DNA from: Oncomelania hupensis
Lineage: Eukaryota; Mollusca; Gastropoda; Littorinimorpha; Pomatiopsidae
Direction of reading: 5' to 3'
Length of the DNA: 64,000 bases
NCBI GenBank assembly: GCA_036898135.1
Contig: CM072511.1
Location: 158,485,652 to 158,549,651, forward strand
The position numbers were made by a program, and so were the translations under genes. The number at the start of each line of letters is the position of its first letter. The stretch's first letter is position 1. Of this stretch, positions 24,201-33,700 are shown one piece after another. A model generated the notes under the pieces. The model saw only the letters and a program-made list of their open reading frames with translations, made no database searches and was not told where the DNA came from.

Positions 24201-27200
24201 GATCGGCAGAAACGGCTGACGTCCGCATGAAGTCCTGGCCAGTAGAATACAGCCTGGATTCTATCCGACGTCTTCTTGATACCCAGGTGACCTCCCATGA
24301 TTGAGTCATGCGCTACTTCCATCACCTGGCGCCTTAAGGGTAATGGTACCAGTACTTGACGTAGTGGTTTACCTCCGTTGACCCTCGGGTGCTGGAAGAT
24401 TCTGTACAGGATCTTGGCCTTCACCTCAAAATAGACCGTGCCACTGCCCTTGGTCACGTGGTCTTGGCGGTTCCTGTACTTGTTTAAAGTGCTATCAGCT
24501 CCCTGGAGCTGGATAAGCTTATCTCTGTCCACGATGGCAGCTTTAGAGTTGTCGGCGACCTTCAGTGGCGTAGACGTCTTGTCTCTCTTGGCCTGGGCCC
24601 TGGTAGTAACGGCACCGACGATCTCTGGTCGGCAGGGCTGAGCCGGAGTAACCACATTGTCCCGTAGCAGCTCTGTAAGGTCTCCATCGGGAAACGGCAA
24701 TGGATCCTCCTCCACAACTTCGACGCGTTGGATTGAGGCAGGACTCCACTCTGGATCGGGGTCGTCGGGTCGTCTCGCGCCGTCGATATTCCCGATCATC
24801 AAATCATACAGCGGCTTCTTCAGGCAAACCGCTTCGACTTCGCCTATGTAGAAAGGGGTGTTGACATGAATCTTCGCAACTGGCGCTCTCACACATTTGC
24901 TGTCGGCCATAAGTGTCCATTTTGAATCGCCAGTGAACTGTTCTTTAGCGATTAGGTCTTCTCTGACGATGACCCCACTGCAGCCAGAGTCTCTTAAAAC
25001 AGTCACTTCATGATTTCCGACGCGTCCCTTTGAAACAGGCATGTTCTGGACGGTCACAGCTGCGCTGGCGACGACGGGGATGGATTTTCCGTTGGCAAGG
25101 AGAAGTTGGCCATCGGTCATGCACTCTTGCACGTCCGCAGGAGTAGCTGTGCGCTTGGTCTCACTCGGAAGAATGACGCTCCCGCCGCACACTTGATGGT
25201 CAGATCTACTGGTTTGCCGTTGATTGGAGAACCGCCTCTGCCGGTTGCCCGCCGCTGAATTGTCCGTACTGCTCCGCTGTCCGCTACTTTTGTTTTGAGG
25301 ACAGTTAGCCGCTCTGTGGTCTGTAGCGTTGCAGGTGAAACAGCCCCTTGAATGCCCTTCCCTGGGAGGAGGCGTGGAGTCTGTCTGTCTCTGGCTCGTC
25401 TGGCTTCCCTGGATCTGGTTCACATGGTTTCCAGTCTTCTGAAAATGTTTCGTCGCGCTGGGTGGCCCCAGGGTTTTCCCATGAGCGATGAGATATCTTT
25501 CAGCAGCCTCAGTCACATCTTTAAGCGTCTGCAGCTTTTGTTCTTCTAAGTGGGTCGCTAGGTCCTTGTGACAGGCATTGAGAAATTGTTCCTTCACGAT
25601 CAGGTCATGGAGACTGTCGTAAGACTTCGTTTCGCCTGATAACTCCACCCACTTGTGTAGATATGACGACAGGCGCTCCACAAACTGCTTTGGCGTCTCG
25701 TCTGACTTAGGCCGGCATTCACGGAAGCGTTTACGGTAGCCCTTCTCTGTAAAGTTGTAGCACTGCAATAGGGCCTCTTTCAAGACGTCGTAGTTTTTGG
25801 CGTCATCGTTCGACAGTCTGGTGTAAACTTCGAGAGCTTGCCCCGTCAGAAGTGCACTCAGTCGAATCGCCCAGTCTCGAGGTTGCCAATTGGAGCTTTC
25901 GGCGAACCTTTCGAATCTCGCCAGATAGCTGTCGATCTGGTCCTTCCCGTCGACGAAAGCTGGCAATTTTGGAGCCGTATGGTCGTTGGTGACTTGTGGC
26001 GCATGCTGATTGTTCTGGATACGCGCCAACTCTAGCTGGTATTGATGCTCAGCTTCTAATCGTCTCTCTTCCATCTCTCTTTCTTGACGCCGCTCTTCTC
26101 TTTCTTCTCGGCGACGCTGCTCTTCTAATTCTCTTTCTTCACGCCGTCGCTCATCTTCTCTTTCTTCACGCTGACGTTGTTCTTCTCTTTCTTGTATTCT
26201 CTCCTGAGACTTGACGTACTCCGTCAGCTGTTTGCCTTTTAGATTCAGTTGCATCCCTTTCTGCCAGAAGTCAGCCATCTTGATGCTTCTGGAAAGTTCT
26301 TTTCTGTAAAGTTCTTTTTCTAGAAAGTTCTTGACTGTAGAGTTCTTTTTTTTCTGGAAAGTTCTTGACTATGCTGTACCTTTCTAGACTGTTCTAGAAC
26401 AGCACGCTTTCTGCAGTAGCGCTGATGCTTGTCACTAGTCGCTTTCGCTGACGCAGGCCCCGCTGTCCTCGTCGTATGCGACGCTGCACCACGCTGGTGT
26501 TGATGTACACGCTCCTGTGCTGAAGTAGACGCGACGTCCGCTCGACGCTCGCTGTAACACTGGCGATGTAGCTCCGAGACTGTCCCTCGACGTAGTCTTA
26601 CGGTAGCCACGTAGTCCCGCTCTGTTGTTCGCTCACGAAACAACTCTTCGGCGACTACACGCCCTTGCAGTCAACCCGAACCTATCGGTGATGTAGTCCC
26701 AGTGTGTTGGCCCCTCTCGACGCAACTCGTTGGCGGCTACCCTCGATGACTGCCTCTCGTAACGTTGACTCGCTTGTTGTAGCAGTTGAACCCTTGGCTA
26801 TGGCGTGAATCGCGGCTTGACCCCCAAAATGTTACACTCTGTTTGATGATGGTGTTTTTCTTTATCAGTATTTGATTCAGCCCCGATGCTGAAGTCCTGA
26901 TAAGGTGTAACTCAGATTCGTTTATTCACACAGCCCGTCCAAACAGCATACAAATCACAAAGTCGACGTATGAAGTTTTCCACTTTTATTCAGCATACAT
27001 CAACAACTGCATACAATTCTCAATTCAACTCAACAACTTTCACAGCAACTTTCCAAATCACTATCAACAACTTTACTCTCTCAACAACAATCTCGGCACA
27101 CGATTAAATAACCTCTCTCTTTTCCGGAAAGATTTCGAATACCGTAGAAATGACGCACTGCCACCAATCGAATAAAAGATCGTCATCACTGACTTACGTC

Positions 27201-27725
27201 AATACATATTTTTATATCTTCCAGAACGACCTCTTGCTTCTACATGTATCGGGAAATTTCTATCAAGAGTAAACACGCATATCCAGAAGATTCTCAAATA
27301 ATATCGACTAACGCAAATTATCAACGTTATACAAAGCCTTTCCTAACAACAATGCAAACTCAAATCAAAGGTAAATAAACGCCATTATTGAATACTTTGC
27401 AAAACGAAACGATTAGATCTATCGTGCGCGCTTCCGACATACTTTCGTTCACGTTTCAACGTAACAACCTGTCAAGGGTTTTTGGGGTTGTGGTGTAGCA
27501 ATTTATCAAAAAAACCATAGCAAATGGAGGTTTGGTGTAGCACTAATGTGAATCACGCGATTCGCAACAAAACTGGAAACTTCTGCATCCAATATAAACA
27601 CACACACCCAATGTGTTTACAAATTTATTGTAAAATCTTGTTAATGCACAACACTTTAGCTATTACCATTATCATTATAAACATTTTCAAATTTCATGTA
27701 CGTTTTTCAAAATAAAAGTGAAAAT

Positions 27726-27758
<33 letters not shown>

Positions 27759-30700
27759 AGAGAAAAGAAATCGGTAGGAAAATCTTTTATTTTGTCTCAA
27801 GACCAGGTTCAGCATCACATCATTTACATGGCTTCCATGTAGATCTAAACTTTCCTAGCACTGGCAAGGAAAACAATTTTTTTAATGCATCAGTAGACTC
27901 AATAAAGTTTAGTAATAGCATATATGAGTAAACTCATATGCTATTACTAAACTTTATTGAGTCTACTTTCTTTGGACTTCTCCACTAGGCCTTCAAAATC
28001 CTTATCGGTTTCCCATTCAGGCAGGTGCCTTCCGAGTCGTTTGAGTTTTGTTAGGTGGAGGCTTTGCCATTTTCTTTGTTCAACTCCGTCTGTCTCTCCC
28101 TCACAAAGACTGATCGTAGACTGAAGTTCTGAACGAGCACGTGTTGCGGAAGTGCGGTGCTTTTACTAAGTGTCTTTAAACCGGACTCGACCGGAACAGA
28201 CTACTTTCGCGCGAAAACCCCTTTGGTTAAAAAATATTATCGTCACTTTTGGAAAAATTGCGTAGCAGCTTTGTGATACGCCGTAGCAATGGGAAAATGT
28301 TTAAAATTCGTAGCGCTACGCAAAAATCCGTAGCATTTGACAGGTATGGAAGACATCAAAGCTTCAGTTAAAGAGCAGATGCGCAATGGACCTTTTTGTG
28401 TTGCCACTGATGGCTCAAATGAACAGAGAGAAAAACTGTACTAAAATCAATTTGTAAAAATAACTACAATCATAATTGCCTACCATGGTCCTTTGGGGTT
28501 CTCTTAAGAGCTTTGATTTTGCAATCTCTATATTTTAAGGCAATTTATGTTCTTTGATGTAAGAAAACATATTTTTTGTGTTGTCTCATATGCGAATGAA
28601 TTGTGTCTAATATAGGGAATTTTCAAGTTATTCGTGGAATACATTTACTTTCTTAAAAATACACCCTTTTTTTCTGAAAATTTCCCCATCCACAATTCCA
28701 GGGTAAACAGGTCTGTGTCAAAGTTCAATGTGTTAATTCATTTTAGGAAAAGAACATTAAAAAACTAAAAAAAAATTGTTGAAGAATGTAGCAAATTATA
28801 TTTATTTAAAAAAATAATTAAGAAAGGGACGGGCAGTGAGGGATGGGGACTTGTTGAAATATTCAAAATGTTAAATTCTTGATTCGTTGTTTTGCACGTT
28901 TTCAGCGAGATCTTTTGGGCGGTTAAGTCTCCTTTGTCTTATGTCTTAAAAATATGTATTAAAAATGAAACATGTTGAAAACTCGTGAAAACTGTCTAGA
29001 AAAATGTTGGAAAATGTTAGAAATGTGTGTTAAAAAAACTGGACAACTTTTGAAAAATGTACCAAAAAATATGAATTTGAAAAACTGTTGAAACAGTGGG
29101 AAAATAAGGTACATTGAAAACCACATGGATAAGTGAAAGGAATGACTTGTGACAGTAAATCTAGTTTGTAAATTGGGGATTCCACACTGTTAGTCTGCCT
29201 CAAATACTTAAACTCAAACACCCAGGCAGACACTTGCAAGTTAAGTTAATCAGGAATAACGAATGATTACAATGTCAGCAATTATACATGAAATAGGAAC
29301 ATGCCTGTCCAGATGTACTGCCACAAGCGTACAGACATCATAGAGACTCACCTGAAGAACGCCATCAACCAGGCCTGTGAAGACACTGTGGCCACACTCC
29401 TCAGCCAGCAGGCGGACGTGGAGCGCTACGCAGCCCGTCTCAACGCCGTGCGTCAGGAAAAGGAACGCAGGCAGCAGCAGCTGTGGGAGGACAACCTTGA
29501 CCCTCACATGCACTCTGACCTTTTCTCCGACAGCAGCAGCATGACAGGGGACAGCATTCCCGCCTCACAAGTGACCATGGACAGCAACCGCTCCACTGTC
29601 TTCAGTAAAGTTTCAGGGTAAGTTGTGTTGTGTTGTGATGAGGATGAGGATGATGAGGAGAATAATATCTTTCAGTGCTCTAGTTATGAGGATGATGATG
29701 GTGATAATGATGATAATAATGTTGGTCAGTATTGAAATGCAAAATGGTTATATTTTGCATCGAGTTGAATGTCAAAGGAATTCTGATAGGCGCAAGGCAA
29801 CCAATCACAGTTTAACTTTCATTTTAACTTCTATAACCTGGCTACAACACACTCTAAACTATAACTTACCTCTTTTCTGCATAGCAGTTTTTGTTTCTCT
29901 TTCACCTTTGATTTTAGAATGTTTATATGTTTGATGGTTTTGTGTTCTAATCCCAGTCGTTCCAATCGCAATCGGCGCAAGGCAGAGCACAAGAATTGGA
30001 AGCTGAAGGAAGGCAGTCCATACGAAGACTGTGCGCTCATTGACGCCATTGCTAAAATCATAAGCACTACGGATGCTATGAAAGGTATAAAACAGTGTGT
30101 AGCTGTGAAATACTTTGTAGTTGTTTTGTTGTTTCTTAGTATGATAACCCTTTTATTGGCGGAGTGACCTAGAGTGACCAATATTTTTGCTCTGTGCATG
30201 CTCGCGGAGCGACCAACAGCAGCCTGTAATGGGGTGGTCTGTTTAGCGGCTGCCATGTGGAAACCTATTTATAGCAAACATACGAGGCTCTTGCACATGT
30301 GATTGCAGTTTCCGGCAGAGATTTCGCTGCATTTTTAGAGTCTGTAGACCGCATACAGCGAATGTTCAAAGTTTGATTAAAGTTTTAAGCTTGAGAGGCG
30401 AAGAATTGTGGCATCAGATTCTTGCACAATCTTATGAAGAGGATGGCCCATTAGAAGGATTTTAGGAAGCTGATTTGGTGCAGGTGAATGATGGAGAGGA
30501 AAGTGGACTTTCACGATCTGCTTCCATTGGATTTGGGTAACAGCAACGATGAAGAACCTGTGCTTTATTATTTGTGGCAGTGATCATATTGCTGCATGTT
30601 GTGCAGTATACAATGATGACATTGAGAGTTTTTTTTTTCCTTTTTGCAACACGATGTAAAAATTTATGTGTAACAGTTCATTTTGAAGAAAAATATGTGG

Positions 30701-33700
30701 TTGATTTATTATTAATGTTGAGTGGAACCTAATCGTGGAGTGTGTATTTGTAATGAATTTTGGTATGTGCATGGTGGAGCATTTAGATGGAGTTACTTGC
30801 CATGACCTAGGAAATAGAAGCTGATAAGGCTTCGGCACCTCTGGGGGTTAGAGGGTTAATTCTATTGTTATGATGTTACCAAGACAACACACACACTTGT
30901 AGGCATGAAGAGATTGTTTTTATAATTGTTGTTTTTTTCCCCTGTTATCAAGTGATAATTTGTACACAGAAATCAAACATAACACACTAATTTAGATCTC
31001 TTATGCTTCAACAGCTTGCTGCGAGCTGTATGCAGCACATTTTCCCCAGAAAGCCCATTCTTCACTGTGCCATGTTTGTGTCTGCCCTTTGAAGTGTTGC
31101 TGTTTCAGATCATAAAAATGAACCTCACAAAACAAAATCCCAGCGCAAACCCCTGGAAATTTTAAAAGGAAATTTTCAGCCCAGACAGGCTGCAGAACTC
31201 TCCGCAGATCCGCAATTTTCCGAGTAAGAATTTAAAAAAATTCCGAGAGAAAAAATAAATTCCGAGAGAAAAAATCCCGAGAATATTTTTTTTACCGAGT
31301 ACCGATCACCATTTTCATGTCGTCTTATTGACAGAGAGGTGCGCCGCTCGCTAATACTGCTTCACTGTTATAGGCTACAACTTTAGCGGGCGCCTCTTAT
31401 GCTGTAAATTTCGCGCGTATTGTTGACCTACTGAAAAAAAGGTGCGCCGCCCGCATATGCTATTCTCTGAGTTTAACCTCTTGAACCCAAAAGACCGATA
31501 TATCGGTCTAGCCCTTAAACAGCTGTGCCCAGAAAGACCGATAAATCGGTCTCGTAACCTTACCGTTAATCTTGCGGTCCGTACACAGCTTACTGTTCTT
31601 TCTAGTACTTGCTGTTTGGAATAGGGTTATTGAGGGTTATTGGGAATAAGGTAAAGCAAAATGTCAGCGCTCTAGTGCAGCACAGTGCGTGTTTTTGTGA
31701 CGGTTTTTTCTCAATTTTGCGTCATGAAACGAAGGTCTACAAATCAAGGAAGCGTCGCTAAGCGACTGTACACAACTCAGGAAGTAATCGATCAATTGTG
31801 GGATGATAATGAAGATGAAGAGATGACATTTGAAGTACTTTGGGTTGTCTAACACTTTGGTTATGTTTTCGTTGTTTTACTAAAAGCATGCTAAAAATGC
31901 CATTTTTCTCCGGGGAGCCCAGGGGATGGGGCTCAGAATTGGTGGGGCATCCAGGGTTCAAAGGGTTAAGTTGTGCTAAGTCTGTGAACATCAACGGAGA
32001 CATTGTAGAACTGTGATTGAAATTTCATTAACTTTTTTTTCAAATTGTCGTGTGCTTCTAGAATGGTCAATCGCGGCAAGACATTTAATGAAAGCAACAT
32101 CCAGAACAAATAGAAATGGGAATGGATGGAGAAGTCAACGAAAGTTGGAGGTGAAGAGCAGAGGCTTTCAGCCTTTTTGTGAAAGGTGGATTGTGCAGGG
32201 ATGATGAGATGTATATTGTGCGATAGAGAATTGAGCTATGTCAATAAATGATTTTAAAAAAAATTTTTTAAGGCAATTTGCACGTTGTTTTTTTACCTGT
32301 TCATACTAAAAAAAAAAATTTTTTCCCCAAAACATAGCTATACATTTTCCAGTATTTCCATCCAGGAAATACAACAAAATGGCCTTAAAAAGTGCCATTT
32401 TTCTTTTCCTTCGTGGGGCTTTGCCACCCTGAACACCCCACCAGGGCTTTGCCCCTAGACCCTGGCCAAACTTCAGAGATTTTTTTTCAAAGTTGTTCTG
32501 CAGCCTGCCAGAGTTTGACACCCGTCTTTTTCCTCAATTGGAATCCAGTATTTGAACTGAAGTGTTTGCTTGCATGCACTCGAGTGTCAGTGGCAATAAA
32601 GACTGGAATTGTCTGTGGTTATTGTTGTAATGGTTGTGTATGGATCTGTTGCAGGTGAGATAAACTAGTCTCTATTTATCTGTTGGTATTGTTGTAATGG
32701 TTGTGTATGGATCTGTTATAAATGAGACAAATTAGACTATTTGTTATTTTGTGCACTTTGTGTGTGGGTCTGTTACAGATGAGATAAATTCATTGCTGCG
32801 AGTCTTGACGCAGTTCCACCAAGTGGAGTTGGCAGAAGTTCTACAGAAGCAGTATGATGACTTCATGATCTACATCCAGGCTATCATCCCCATTGTCTGG
32901 CCTCAGGAGCAGGCCACTTCTACGGTCAGCTCTGTGAGTAGTCTTCTTGTACAGCACACTTTCAAATTAAAGTTGGAAATCCACAGATGACAATTGACGC
33001 AAGAATTTACTAGCACCAAAACGGGTTTTACTCATTGATGATGATGATTTTGACTTGTAGGGCACTGAACTCCATGTTACAAGGTCAGCATTTAATGTTA
33101 TTAGAAAGAGGTCCATTGGTAGCAATACACTTCGTGGGTGCACTTTTTCTTATTGATCCAGGGACGCAAAAAGCCAGTGGAATTATTGCAGTTACATTTA
33201 CAATGGTTTTGGTTATTTGCAGGTGATGGGTCCCGGCGCAACATCTAACACCATCGCACAAGCCATGCAACGTGGTCACACCCTGGACAGTGGAGAAAGG
33301 ACAGGTTGGTGTAGATTTGATTGATTGATACGTTTGAATAGCATCAATTGTTTATCTGATATATTATAAAGCCTACTGAACAGCGCGTGGAAGTGCTCAA
33401 AATAGTTTTGCTACATAGCGTCATGAATGTTATCATTATACTCTAAATGCTGAGAATCAAACTATTACAACTTTAGCATACAAAGCAAAGTATGTGTTTT
33501 TTTGACTCTCATGCATAGCAAGTCTTCATTTTTTGTTTAATTGAAGTGTTCGGGTGTAATAATAGTAGGATTGGTTTATGTGTTTGTGTATTTTGACATA
33601 CTATTGATATTTGTTGAATTAATTTGAATATTTGTTTGTGAACAGATCCAGTTCTACTAGTGCCCCCAAAACTGAAGAAAGATATACGGTGGAAACTGCA

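Larger units (their letters stand above)
21901..27466 (-). mobile_element. Complete Gmr1-like LTR retrotransposon, copy 2 (5566 bp)
   Basis: Both 637-bp LTRs are present and looked identical in a by-eye comparison. The element is flanked by the 5-bp duplication acctg (21896-21900, 27467-27471). On the - strand: 5' LTR 27466-26830, primer-binding candidate TTTTGGGGGTCAAGCC at 26829-26814, leader of ~550 nt, polyprotein 26278-22793, polypurine candidate GAGTGGGGGG (22550-22541), 3' LTR 22537-21901. It landed inside the left terminal repeat of the inner TIR element. It is antisense to ELP1. Confidence 0.97.
21893..28348 (+). mobile_element. Inner 885-bp nonautonomous TIR element with 6-bp target duplication
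   Basis: Terminal inverted repeats catacctgtcaa / ttgacaggtatg with gaagac on both sides (21887-21892, 28349-28354). Discounting the LTR element and its 5-bp duplication leaves about 885 bp and no coding frame. GTAGC-type motifs are repeated near both ends (27495-27545, 28262-28335). It inserted in the coding frame of the outer element; the frame on the two sides is in register across one gaagac copy. Confidence 0.82.
21421..28443 (+). pseudogene. BED-finger transposase-like pseudogene, split by nested insertions
   Basis: Reading from an ATG at 21421, the frame shifts after about 46 codons. The next frame shows a C2H2/BED-type finger ([12 protein letters not shown]...CDIDRH, about 21560-21640). 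A third frame encodes [11 protein letters not shown] (about 21777-21809). That frame stops at the insertion (21892) and resumes in register at 28349 with CVATDGSN before a TAA. The combination of finger, TTADI-like motif and TDGSN is seen in transposase-derived proteins of the hAT-like type. At least two frameshifts plus the insertions make it a pseudogene. Confidence 0.6.
21111..28715 (+). mobile_element. Outer TIR DNA transposon (~1.14 kb net) with 6-bp target duplication
   Basis: Perfect 14-bp terminal inverted repeats cagacctgtttacc / ggtaaacaggtctg, flanked on both sides by tgtcaa (21105-21110 and 28716-28721). Net length is about 1143 bp once the nested insertion 21893-28348 plus its duplicated hexamer is discounted. 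It carries a decayed BED-finger/transposase-like frame (21421-28443). The 6-bp duplication does not fit the usual 8 bp of hAT; the superfamily is uncertain. Confidence 0.82.

Noticed and set aside
30143..30859. A confident third TTAA element
   Set aside because: Only the right end is convincing, so it is listed at low confidence and not used as support for the paired-palindrome finding.
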